A stretch of DNA of 64,000 nucleotides from Lachnospiraceae bacterium UBA7143 (lineage in GTDB: Bacteria > Bacillota > Clostridia > Lachnospirales > Lachnospiraceae), in NCBI GenBank assembly GCA_002491905.1, contig DKWV01000044.1:36083-100082 (forward strand), given 5' to 3'. This document shows positions 25,188 to 33,349 of this stretch, piece after piece. The notes under the pieces were generated by a model, which searched no databases, had not been told where the DNA came from, and saw nothing but the letters and a program-made list of their open reading frames with translations. How positions within the stretch are numbered: position 1 is the first letter of the stretch; each line of letters starts with the position of its first letter. The translations under genes and the position numbers were made by a program.

Positions 25188-26078
25188 CTATTTTTCCACT
25201 TTCTGCACATGCACATCCATCTGCGGAAAAGGAATGGGAATGCCGGCTTCGTCCAGCGCATACTTCACCTTTTCCGTAAGCCGCCATCTGGTCTCCCAGA
25301 AGTTTTCATTAGCGCTGTAGCACCTCAGGTCCAGAACCACGCTGCTGTCCGCCAGCTCGTCCACAAACACCCGTTTCTCTTCCTCCTGCAAAACGCCGGG
25401 ATCCTCGTCCAAAACCTGAAGCAGTACTTCCCTGGCCCTGCGGATATCCGCCTCATAGGAAATTCCCACTTTGATATCCAGCCTGCGGTCATTCAGTGTG
25501 CTCATATTCAGGATATTGCTGTTTGCAAGTTCCCCGTTCGGCACCACCACCATATGGCGGTCCGGCGTGATCAGTCTGGTATAAAAGAGCTGCACATCCT
25601 CCACCGTTCCCTCATTGCCTGCGGCATCCCTGATGTAGTCTCCGACCTTGAAGGGCTTTAAGAGCAATATCAGCACACCGCCCGCGAAATTGGACAGACT
25701 TCCCTGTACCGCCAGACCGATGGCTACGCCTGCGGAACCCACCAGAGCCACCACGCTGGCGGCATCAAGCCCGAAGTAGGAAGCGATCGTAAAGAGCAGC
25801 AGGATATAGAGCGCCGTCTTGACAAGGGAATCCAGGAAACGGCTCACGCCCACATCCACATTCCGCCGCTCAAAAGATTTTCGCATGATCCTGCGCACCA
25901 GCTTGATCAGCTGTATGCCGACAAAAAGCACCACCAGCGCCAGAAGCACCCTGACTCCCAAACGGATCAGCTTATCCGGCAGCTCCTGCAGATAGCGCTC
26001 AATCAGCCCTACATTTAATTCGTCTGACGCGATATTACCGATATCCATGATCTGCTCCTCCATCGTCTGTTCCATCAT
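25188..26078 (-). CDS. mscS: Small-conductance mechanosensitive channel, MscS family
   Basis: A 296-residue membrane protein. Three predicted helices precede a pore-lining stretch rich in Gly/Ala (V-G-S-A-G-V-A-I-G-L-A-V-Q-G-S-L), and the cytoplasmic beta domain carries P-F-K-V-G-D-Y-I and P-N-G-E-L. It releases solutes under hypo-osmotic stress. Two adjacent ATGs follow GGAGG; 26078 is the outer one. It sits 27 bases after glgB. Confidence 0.92.
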   Translation of the reverse strand: MMEQTMEEQIMDIGNIASDELNVGLIERYLQELPDKLIRLGVRVLLALVVLFVGIQLIKLVRRIMRKSFERRNVDVGVSRFLDSLVKTALYILLLFTIASYFGLDAASVVALVGSAGVAIGLAVQGSLSNFAGGVLILLLKPFKVGDYIRDAAGNEGTVEDVQLFYTRLITPDRHMVVVPNGELANSNILNMSTLNDRRLDIKVGISYEADIRRAREVLLQVLDEDPGVLQEEEKRVFVDELADSSVVLDLRCYSANENFWETRWRLTEKVKYALDEAGIPIPFPQMDVHVQKVEK

Positions 26079-26105
26079 ACTGCCTCCGCACCTTTACCCT
26101 GCCTC

Positions 26106-28751
26106 TTATTTATCCGCTGTTTTGTCTTTTGTTTTGTTACTGTCTGCCGCCTTCACCGCTTCCGCTTTCTCTACAGTCGATTTCTTCGATGACGTCCTCT
26201 TCGCTGCAGACTTTCCAGCGTTTTTTTCCTTTGCTGCTGTCTTCACGTCCGAAGCCTGTTTCTTTGCTGCTGTCTTCGGCTTCTTCGTCAGTTCCTGCAG
26301 CTTCTGCGCCGCCGCTTCTGCCGCCTTCTCCAACACCTCCGCCGTCTTCGCGCTTTCCCTGGCCTGTGCGGCCGCACGCCTCGCCAGCTCTTTCGCTTCT
26401 GCCGCCGCACGTTTCGCCTGCTCTCTGGCCTCCGCTGCGGCCTGCGCCGTGCGCTCCGCCTCCTCTCTGGCCAGCCGCCTTTCCTCCGCTTCCCGCGCCA
26501 GCCGCTTTTCCTCCTCACGTCTGCGCTCGATCTCCGCTTTCTCCTCCTTCGTGTAAGGCGTATAGGAGAAAATACTGATACTTAAAGGCGCACTCACCAT
26601 ATCTATCGCATAGGGCTTGCCGTCCCATTCCATTTCCAGCGTATCGCAGACTGCCGTATTCAATATACCGCAGCCGCCATATGCCGGATCATCCGTGTTG
26701 AATACCTCCTTATATTTCCCCTCACAGGGAACGCCTACACGAAATTCCTGTCTCGCGTCGGCAAAGTTTGCCACCACCACCAGCATATCCCTCACATCGT
26801 CCGTCTTCCTGATATAAGACAGCATGCAGGCATTCGGCGTGATGCAGTTGATCCACTCAAAGCCTTCCCATGACGTATCCTTCTCATAGAGAGCCGGAGA
26901 GGAAACGTAAAACTTATTTAACGCCGCCACCAGTTGGTTTAACTTTTTGTGATCCGGATGTTCCAAAAGCCCCCACTCCACAGCCCGCTTTTCATTAAAC
27001 TCGTTGTATTCCCCGATATCCTGCCCCATAAACAGAAGTTTCTTACCCGGATGGGTTATGTGATAGGCATAAGTCAGCCGCAGATTTGCGAACTGCTTTT
27101 CCCTCTCTCCCGGCATCCTGCTAAGAAGCGTGCCCTTGCCGTGCACTACCTCATCGTGGGACAAAACAAGCATAAACTTCTCGCTGTAAGCATAGATCAT
27201 ACTGAAAGTCAGGTCGTTGTGCCTCCCCGAACGGAAAAAGGGATCTGTCGTGATATAGCCCAGATAATCATTCATAAAGCCCATATTCCATTTCAGGTCA
27301 AATCCCAGACCGTCCTCGTCGAGCGCACCCGTAATCTTCGGCCACGCCGTCGATTCCTCCGCAATCATCAGTACACCCGGATTGCGTTTTTTCATGATGG
27401 AGTTTAAGTGCTTTAAAAGCTCCACCGCCTCCAGATTTTCATGGCCGCCGTAGATATTTGCCACCCACTCTCCGTCGTTCTTTCCATAGTCCAGATAAAG
27501 CATGGAGGCCACCGCGTCCATGCGGATCCCGTCTGCATGGTATTTTTCTACCCAGTACAGCGCATTGGCAATCAGGTAATTGCTCACCTGAGGCCGACCG
27601 TAATTATAGATCAATGTGCCCCAGTGCGGATGGAACCCCTGCCTCGGATCCTGATGCTCGTAGAGACATGTGCCGTCAAAGCCCGACAGACCGTAAGTAT
27701 CCCTCGGAAAATGCGCGGGCACCCAGTCCAGAATCACGCCGATTCCCGCCTTATGCATTTCATCCATAAAGTACATAAAGTCCTCCGCCGTGCCATAACG
27801 GGCCGTGGGTGCATAGTAACCAATCACCTGATAGCCCCACGATTCATCCAACGGATGTTCCATCACCGGCATAAGCTCTATATGGGTATACCCCATCTTC
27901 TTCACATAGTCGATAATCTTCGGCGCGAGTTCCCTGTAAGTAAAAAACTCCCTGCCGTCGGAAGGCTTCTCAAAGGAACCGAGATAAAGCTCATATACGC
28001 TCATGGGCTTATTTTCCGCCTGCAGCGAGGCGCGCTCCTTCATCCACTTCCCATCCTTCCATAAAAAGCCAGTGATATCCCGCACCACCGAAGCGCTCTC
28101 CGGCCGCATCTGTGCGCCAAACCCGTAAGGATCCGCCTTCATAAACACCAGACCGCTCTTTGCCTTAATCTCAAACTTGTAGCAGTCCCCTTCCTTCACG
28201 TCCGGAATAAAGATCTCAAAAATGCCCGAATCCCACAACCGCTTCATCTGGTGGACTCTGCCGTCCCAGCCGTTAAAATCACCCACCACGCTGACCCGCA
28301 GCGCATTGGGCGCCCAGACGGCAAAGGAAGTGCCCTTAATCCCATCCACAACCTGCGGATGCGCCCCCAGTTTCTCATAAATACTGTAATGGATTCCCGC
28401 ATCAAATTTCTCCGTATCCTGTCTGGTAATCTGCGGAGCAAAGTTATATGCGTCCCGCACCTTCCTGAGACTGCCATTCTCCGCCTCCACCACATATTCA
28501 TAGGCCGGAACCGTCTTTCCCGGCAAAAGCAGGGCAAAATACCCCTCCTCATCGGCCTCCTCCATGCGGTAGCTCTTATCGCCATCCAAGAGCTGCAGGC
28601 GCACGCTCTTCGCCCCCGGCTGGAAGGTCTGCACCAGCACGGACCCTCCCGTCACATGCGCGCCAAGAATCTCATGCGGGTTATCCGATTCCGAGTAAAC
28701 GATCTCCTCAATCTTAGCCCAGTTCATCAATTTATATAATCTTTTATTCAT
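26106..28751 (-). CDS. glgB: 1,4-alpha-glucan branching enzyme with long Ala/Lys/Glu-rich tail
   Basis: GlgB makes the alpha-1,6 branches of glycogen. The N-terminal CBM48 region is followed by the GH13 barrel with the nucleophile in D-G-I-R-M-D-A (~409), the acid/base in I-A-E-E-S-T (~464) and the H-D-E motif. The canonical part ends near residue 734 at S-I-F-S-Y-T-P-Y-T. Beyond it lie about 147 extra residues of Ala, Glu, Lys and Arg: first a predicted coiled coil, then a basic, histone-H1-like stretch. The total of 881 residues is well above the usual 630-750. Confidence 0.93.
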   Translation of the reverse strand: MNKRLYKLMNWAKIEEIVYSESDNPHEILGAHVTGGSVLVQTFQPGAKSVRLQLLDGDKSYRMEEADEEGYFALLLPGKTVPAYEYVVEAENGSLRKVRDAYNFAPQITRQDTEKFDAGIHYSIYEKLGAHPQVVDGIKGTSFAVWAPNALRVSVVGDFNGWDGRVHQMKRLWDSGIFEIFIPDVKEGDCYKFEIKAKSGLVFMKADPYGFGAQMRPESASVVRDITGFLWKDGKWMKERASLQAENKPMSVYELYLGSFEKPSDGREFFTYRELAPKIIDYVKKMGYTHIELMPVMEHPLDESWGYQVIGYYAPTARYGTAEDFMYFMDEMHKAGIGVILDWVPAHFPRDTYGLSGFDGTCLYEHQDPRQGFHPHWGTLIYNYGRPQVSNYLIANALYWVEKYHADGIRMDAVASMLYLDYGKNDGEWVANIYGGHENLEAVELLKHLNSIMKKRNPGVLMIAEESTAWPKITGALDEDGLGFDLKWNMGFMNDYLGYITTDPFFRSGRHNDLTFSMIYAYSEKFMLVLSHDEVVHGKGTLLSRMPGEREKQFANLRLTYAYHITHPGKKLLFMGQDIGEYNEFNEKRAVEWGLLEHPDHKKLNQLVAALNKFYVSSPALYEKDTSWEGFEWINCITPNACMLSYIRKTDDVRDMLVVVANFADARQEFRVGVPCEGKYKEVFNTDDPAYGGCGILNTAVCDTLEMEWDGKPYAIDMVSAPLSISIFSYTPYTKEEKAEIERRREEEKRLAREAEERRLAREEAERTAQAAAEAREQAKRAAAEAKELARRAAAQARESAKTAEVLEKAAEAAAQKLQELTKKPKTAAKKQASDVKTAAKEKNAGKSAAKRTSSKKSTVEKAEAVKAADSNKTKDKTADK
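26109..26549 (-). other. Low-complexity C-terminal tail of GlgB
   Basis: Codons for residues 735-881. The first ~90 residues alternate E/R/K with A in a coiled-coil pattern; the last ~55 are Lys/Ala/Ser/Thr-rich and basic. It is in frame with the enzyme and carries no stop. Confidence 0.8.
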
Positions 28752-28848
28752 AAACAGTCCCTGCCTTTCTGTTTTTTACTGTTTTTTACTGATTCTTCCT
28801 ATGACTCATTTAAACATCCCGCCATTTTTCACCGTCATGCGATTCCTT

Positions 28849-30105
28849 TCACTGCCTACCCCCGCTTTCCTCTATCCTGTGAATCAAAAGACCGCTTCTG
28901 AGTTTCGGCTCAAACCATGTAGATTTCGGAGGCATCAGTTTCCCCGCGTCCGAGACGGCAAACAGTTCGTGAATATCTGTGGGAAACATGGCAAAGGCCG
29001 CCATTGCGTCCGTATGTACCCTTCGCTCCAGCTCTGCAAGCCCCCTGATCCCGCCCACGAAATCAATCCTATCATCCACCTTCGGGTCCACAATGCCAAA
29101 CACCGGCTCCAAAAGCTCCTTCTGCAAAACTGCCACATCCAGATCTTCTACCGGATCCCCTGTGTAACATCTGCTATCTATAGTAAGACGATACCAGTCA
29201 TCTCCATAGTACATGCCGATCTCACCTTTCTTTTGTGGCCGGTATGGCTCCTTCCCCATTTTTTCCAGCGCAAAGGTTTCCTTCACCTTCTCTAAAAAGT
29301 TATCTTCATTAAAATCTGCCCCTGGCTTCACCACCCGGTTATAATCCATAATCATAAGCTGGTCATCAGGAAACAGAACCGACAGAAAATAATTGAACCC
29401 CTCTTTTCCTGTATAATCAGGAAAGGCAGCCCGCCTTTTCTTTGAAACACGCACCGCCGAAGCACATCTGTGGTGCCCGTCCGCGATATAAATGGATTCC
29501 ACCTGCAAAAAGGCGTTCTTAATCCGCTCCACAGACTCCACCTCGTCAATCACCCAAAGTCTGTGGATAATGCCGTCGGCTGCCGTAAAACCATAAACCG
29601 GCTCTCCCGCCATAGCCCGCATGACCTCCCGCTCGATCTCCTCTCTTCTGCGGTAGGCAAGAAAAATAGGACCGGTCTGGGCGCTGCACACGTCCACATG
29701 CCTGATGCGGTCGGCCTCCTTATCCGCCCGGGTGTTCTCATGTTTCTTAATCACCTGCGTATCGTAATCATCTACGGAGGCGCAGGCGCCAATCCCAATC
29801 TGGGATCTGCCGTCCATTACCAGTTCATAGACATAGTACGCTTCCTTTTCCTCCTGTATAAAAAGACCGTCCTCTATCATCTGATCCAGCATTTCCCGCG
29901 CCTTCTCATAGACCTCCGGCGCGTACATGTCATAGTCCTCCGCAAACTGCGTCTCCGGCCTGTCAATCCGAAGGAACGTATAATCGTCCCCCTTCACAGC
30001 TTCCCTGGCCTCTTTTCTATCGTAGACATCGTAAGGCAGCGCGGCAATTCTCTCCGCCAGATCTGCCCTTGGTCTAATTGCGCGAAACGGTATAATTTCT
30101 GCCAT
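28849..30105 (-). CDS. DUF1015 protein, candidate serine/phosphoserine enzyme
   Basis: A 418-residue soluble protein of the DUF1015 family, with the conserved I-R-P opening, K-H-E-N-T, and D-G-H-H-R-C-A-S motifs. From memory, relatives of this family have been linked to serine kinase activity and the gene is often near serA/serC in anaerobes; this needs checking. Here it lies beside serC-serA but is separated from serA by a plus-strand gene and has its own promoter. A role in serine metabolism is inferred from that neighbourhood. AAAGGAG precedes the ATG. Confidence 0.8.
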   Translation of the reverse strand: MAEIIPFRAIRPRADLAERIAALPYDVYDRKEAREAVKGDDYTFLRIDRPETQFAEDYDMYAPEVYEKAREMLDQMIEDGLFIQEEKEAYYVYELVMDGRSQIGIGACASVDDYDTQVIKKHENTRADKEADRIRHVDVCSAQTGPIFLAYRRREEIEREVMRAMAGEPVYGFTAADGIIHRLWVIDEVESVERIKNAFLQVESIYIADGHHRCASAVRVSKKRRAAFPDYTGKEGFNYFLSVLFPDDQLMIMDYNRVVKPGADFNEDNFLEKVKETFALEKMGKEPYRPQKKGEIGMYYGDDWYRLTIDSRCYTGDPVEDLDVAVLQKELLEPVFGIVDPKVDDRIDFVGGIRGLAELERRVHTDAMAAFAMFPTDIHELFAVSDAGKLMPPKSTWFEPKLRSGLLIHRIEESGGRQ

Positions 30106-30117
30106 AACACTCTCCTT

Positions 30118-30138
30118 TATCCTGTATTTTACAGGATA
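30118..30138 (-). other. Hairpin before the DUF1015 ribosome binding site
   Basis: A perfect 8-bp inverted repeat (TATCCTGT with ACAGGATA, 5-base loop) ends immediately before AAAGGAG. It may influence initiation. Confidence 0.45.
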
Positions 30139-30147
30139 TATGTATTT

Positions 30148-30176
30148 ATTCTAACAAATAATACTGGCTACCACAA
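30148..30176 (-). promoter_or_regulatory. Promoter of the DUF1015 gene
   Basis: TTGTGG (30171-30176) and TAGAAT (30148-30153) are 17 bases apart on the minus strand. Confidence 0.55.
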
Positions 30177-30195
30177 GGAATTTATGCTAGAATGA

Positions 30196-30366
30196 GCAGT
30201 GCACAGACATTTAGATAAACCGGGGAGGGGAACTTGTTCACCGATACGTTTATCTGAATGGCTGTATAGAGGTGCTAAGCGCCGGTGGCGCTTGTTTAGC
30301 ACGGACCGAAGCAGAGCGTAGGCAGCCCGCAAACGAGAAAACCGAAGGTTTTCGAGTGTGCACTGC
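30196..30366 (+). ncRNA. Unassigned multi-arm structured RNA or leader
   Basis: A 171-base segment closed by a perfect 9-bp stem (GCAGTGCAC 30196-30204 with GTGCACTGC 30358-30366). Inside are an 8-bp stem (AGATAAAC 30213-30220 with GTTTATCT 30248-30255), a compound hairpin (GTGCTAA with TTAGCAC, enclosing AAGCGCC-GGT-GGCGCTT, 30272-30302) and GAAAACC-GAA-GGTTTTC (30337-30353). A TAGAAT with an extended TG (30186-30193) lies just upstream; its predicted start near 30200 falls within the first arm. It leads into the 94-residue gene. I cannot assign an Rfam class; the raiA family is one to test. Confidence 0.55.
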
Positions 30367-30398
30367 GAAAGAAAATTCAGAAAGAAAGGAAGATGCAC

Positions 30399-30683
30399 AT
30401 GACCAGCGAAGAACAGAAAATTCTGGATCGTATCAATGCCTATGCAGAAGAGGCTCTCGCGGACATTGATCCCCAGAAAACCAGAATTTCATTTCAATTA
30501 GAAGCCCTGAAACCCGTGATGCAGGAAATCGCCGACGAAACGGGGAAATCCGTGGAGGATATCTTTATCCTGTATATGGATCTTGCCAGCGAATCCGCCG
30601 TGGAAGCTGACAAGAAACTTCAGGCGGCTCTGGATGATGAGGAGAATGCTGATTTCTCTTCCATCGCCAACCGGCTCAACTGA
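30399..30683 (+). CDS. Conserved-looking small acidic protein of unknown function
   Basis: A 94-residue acidic, helical protein without Cys, membrane segment or recognised domain. The pattern (E-E-Q-K-I-L-D-R-I-N-A-Y-A-E-E-A-L, then S-V-E-D-I-F-I-L-Y-M-D-L-A) looks like a helical bundle. The ATG at 30399 is preferred over 30393 because AAAGGAAG is then properly spaced. It is the only gene behind the structured RNA at 30196-30366 and converges on serA across a shared terminator. Confidence 0.7.
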   Translation: MTSEEQKILDRINAYAEEALADIDPQKTRISFQLEALKPVMQEIADETGKSVEDIFILYMDLASESAVEADKKLQAALDDEENADFSSIANRLN

Positions 30684-30685
30684 AA

Positions 30686-30714
30686 AAGACCTGCCGCAAA
30701 ATACGGCAGGTCTT
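30686..30714. terminator. Bidirectional terminator between the small gene and serA
   Basis: A perfect 11-bp stem (AAGACCTGCCG with its complement) and 7-base loop. The minus-strand side ends in TTTTT, so it clearly stops serA transcription; the plus side has a weaker T-rich tail. Confidence 0.8.
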
Positions 30715-30750
30715 CTATATGCTTTATGCTCACTCGCAAACCCGCATCTT

Positions 30751-31914
30751 CTACTTCACCACTCTCACCCGGAACACCCCGTCGATGGACTGGAGTTTCT
30801 CGATAATCTCTTTGGAAGCAGGCGTCTCAATATCCAGCATCGTGTAAGCCACCTCTCCCCTTGACTTGTTCGTCATATCGGAGATATTGATGTTGTTGTC
30901 GCCGAAGCAGGCGGTAAACTTGGTGATCATGTTGGCAATATTTTTGTGGAAAATTGCGACACGGCCTGCCTGCTCACAGATACCCATATCGCACTTCGGA
31001 TAGTTCACGCTGTTTAAAATGTTTCCGTTCTCCAGATAATCCTTCAACTGCTTCACAGCCATCACCGCACAGTTATCCTCTGACTCTTCCGTGGACGCGC
31101 CAAGGTGTGGAATCACGATACACCCTTCCTGCCCCGCGGTGGTGGGATTCGGGAAATCGGCCACATATTTTCTCACCTTACCCGCCTTAATGCTCTCCAG
31201 AACAGCTTTCTCATCCACCAGAAGATCTCTCGCAAAGTTTAAGAGAATTACGCCGTCCTTCATCTGGTCGATTGCCTCTCTGTTAATCATACCTTTCGTT
31301 GCATCCATCAGCGGCACATGAATAGTGATAATATCACACTCTGCATAGATCTCTTCCACATGCAGCACATGCTTCACGTCACGACTCAGGTTCCACGCCG
31401 CATCCACCGACACATAGGGGTCATAGCCGTAAACTTCCATGCCAAGGTGCTTCGCCACGTTGGCCACCTTCACGCCGATGGCGCCAAGACCGATTATACC
31501 CAGTTTCTTGCCCTGAATCTCCGTCCCGGCAAAGTTTTTCTTGGCCTTCTCCGCATCCTTCGCAATATTCTCATCAGACACGTTCGCCTTCACCCACTCG
31601 ATACCGCCTGCCACATCGCGGGCGGCTAAGAGCATACCCGCAATCACCAGCTCCTTCACACCGTTTGCATTTGCTCCCGGCGTATTGAACACCACGATAC
31701 CTTTCTCCGCGCACTTATCCAGCGGAATGTTGTTTACTCCGGCACCCGCCCGGGCAATTGCCAGAAGGTTCTCCGGAAGCTCCATGTCATGCATGGCTGC
31801 GCTTCTCACCAGAATGCCGTCCGCCTCCTCGATTGTTTCCGTCTTCTCATACTGCCCGCTGAATTTATCAAGTCCCACCTGTGAAATGGGATTTAAGCAA
31901 TGATATTTAAACAT
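30751..31914 (-). CDS. serA: D-3-phosphoglycerate dehydrogenase
   Basis: A 387-residue enzyme, first step of serine synthesis, oxidising 3-phosphoglycerate. The NAD-binding motif is G-L-G-A-I-G near residue 142, with R-A-G-A-G-V-N-N-I upstream. A C-terminal ACT domain (~residues 315-387) gives possible serine feedback. The short form, without the intermediate domain of the longest PGDHs, is typical of Clostridia. It follows serC by 58 bases. Confidence 0.95.
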   Translation of the reverse strand: MFKYHCLNPISQVGLDKFSGQYEKTETIEEADGILVRSAAMHDMELPENLLAIARAGAGVNNIPLDKCAEKGIVVFNTPGANANGVKELVIAGMLLAARDVAGGIEWVKANVSDENIAKDAEKAKKNFAGTEIQGKKLGIIGLGAIGVKVANVAKHLGMEVYGYDPYVSVDAAWNLSRDVKHVLHVEEIYAECDIITIHVPLMDATKGMINREAIDQMKDGVILLNFARDLLVDEKAVLESIKAGKVRKYVADFPNPTTAGQEGCIVIPHLGASTEESEDNCAVMAVKQLKDYLENGNILNSVNYPKCDMGICEQAGRVAIFHKNIANMITKFTACFGDNNINISDMTNKSRGEVAYTMLDIETPASKEIIEKLQSIDGVFRVRVVK

Positions 31915-31972
31915 TTATACTGCCTTCCTTTACTCACTTATTATATTACGCTCGTTATTATATCTATGTGCC

Positions 31973-33055
31973 TTAAGCGTTTTCGCTTTCGAATTTTTTC
32001 ATAAACGCCACAAGCTTCTCCACACCCTCAACCGGCATCGCGTTGTAAATGCTTGCGCGCATACCGCCAACGGTTCTGTGTCCCTTCAGATTCACAAACC
32101 CGGCCGCGGTCGCCTCCTTGATAAATTTGGCATCCGTCTCCTCATTCCCCGTCACAAAAGGCACATTCATAAGGGATCTGTCCTCTTTCCTGACCGTGCC
32201 CTTAAAGAGACTGCTCTCATCCAGAAAATCATAGAGAATTTTCGCCTTCTTCTCATTTACTTCCTTCATCGCCTCAAGACCGCCGTTTTTCAAAAGCCAC
32301 TTAAACACCTTGCCACAGATATAAATACCGTAGCAGGGCGGCGTATTATATAAAGAATCATTGTCCGCATGCACTTTGAACTTCATCATAGTGGGCGTAC
32401 CGGGCAGCACCTCATCCGTCAGCAGGTCTTCCCTGATAATGACAATCTGCGTACCCGCCGGACCCACATTTTTCTGCACGCCCGCATAAACCAGACCGTA
32501 CTTCGTCACATCCATAGGCTCCGACAGGAAGCAGGAAGACACATCGGAAACCAGAATCTTGCCCTTGGTATTCGGTAACGTATGATATTTCGTCCCGTAG
32601 ATGGTATTGTTCTCGCAGATATAAACATAATCCATATCATCTGTTATGGGAAGATCGGAACAATCCGGAATATAGGAAAAGGTCTCATCCGCTGAAGATG
32701 CAAGTTCCACAGCCTCCCCGTAAATCTTCGCCTCCGCAAACGCCTTCTTCGCCCACTGCCCAGTCAGGATGTAGCCCGCCTTGCGGTTCTTCATCAGATT
32801 CATGGGCACCGACGCAAACAAGAGACTTGCGCCGCCCTGTAAAAATAACACCTTATAGTTATCGGGAATATGTAGAAGCGTGCGAAGATCCGCCTCTGCC
32901 TCCTTGATAATGGAGTCGAAAACCTTCGACCGATGGCTCATCTCCATAACCGACATTCCCGAACCCTTGTAGTCAAGCATCTCCTCCGCAGCCTCTCTTA
33001 GCACCTCTTCCGGCAAAACCGCGGGACCCGCTGAAAAATTATACACTCTGGACAC
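31973..33055 (-). CDS. serC: Phosphoserine aminotransferase
   Basis: A 360-residue PLP enzyme converting 3-phosphohydroxypyruvate to phosphoserine. It opens S-R-V-Y-N-F-S-A-G-P-A-V-L-P, a family hallmark. The PLP Lys is expected in V-Y-A-G-V-Q-K-N-V-G-P-A-G. The start is GTG, with GGGAGGAG upstream. It heads serC-serA from its own promoter. No serB phosphatase is in the window. Confidence 0.95.
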   Translation of the reverse strand: MSRVYNFSAGPAVLPEEVLREAAEEMLDYKGSGMSVMEMSHRSKVFDSIIKEAEADLRTLLHIPDNYKVLFLQGGASLLFASVPMNLMKNRKAGYILTGQWAKKAFAEAKIYGEAVELASSADETFSYIPDCSDLPITDDMDYVYICENNTIYGTKYHTLPNTKGKILVSDVSSCFLSEPMDVTKYGLVYAGVQKNVGPAGTQIVIIREDLLTDEVLPGTPTMMKFKVHADNDSLYNTPPCYGIYICGKVFKWLLKNGGLEAMKEVNEKKAKILYDFLDESSLFKGTVRKEDRSLMNVPFVTGNEETDAKFIKEATAAGFVNLKGHRTVGGMRASIYNAMPVEGVEKLVAFMKKFESENA

Positions 33056-33105
33056 TTTTCTCTCCTCCCGTCCTCATTCGTTTCCGTTTACAAAAACCAA
33101 AACTT

Positions 33106-33134
33106 ATTTTACGCTCTTCGGGCGCTTTAGTCAA
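33106..33134 (-). promoter_or_regulatory. Promoter of serC-serA
   Basis: TTGACT (33129-33134) and TAAAAT (33106-33111) are 17 bases apart on the minus strand. Confidence 0.6.
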
Positions 33135-33192
33135 TTACTTTGTTAAACACTTCCAATATGGACGCTCAGCCGCGCCAATTCGCAGTACTTAC

Positions 33193-33348
33193 AGTTCAGC
33201 ACGCGCCCATTCGCAAAATCACGCCTTCGGCGCTCTCCGCTGCTTCGCAGCTACTTTTGCTTATAAGCGGGCGCTCCCTCAGAGCAACATCAGTCTGTCA
33301 AATTCATGCGAGCATGATTTGCCCGACAGATGCCGCTCTGGCTGAACT
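33193..33348 (-). ncRNA. Hairpin-rich segment, possible structured RNA or 3' UTR
   Basis: Closed by AGTTCAGC (33193-33200) and its complement GCTGAACT (33341-33348). Within it are CGCC-TTC-GGCG (33222-33232), GCTGC-TTC-GCAGC (33239-33251) and a longer arm pairing 33280-33285 with 33335-33340, 33294-33299 with 33325-33330, capped by TCATGC-GA-GCATGA. On the minus strand it starts one base after the L,D-transpeptidase stop and ends before the serC promoter. No family assigned. Confidence 0.4.
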
Positions 33349-33349
33349 A

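Noticed and set aside
30196..30366. 6S RNA, SRP RNA, RNase P or tmRNA identity for the structured RNA
   Set aside because: It shows several separate arms, not the single long bulged rod of 6S, and lacks the recognisable conserved sequences of the other three.
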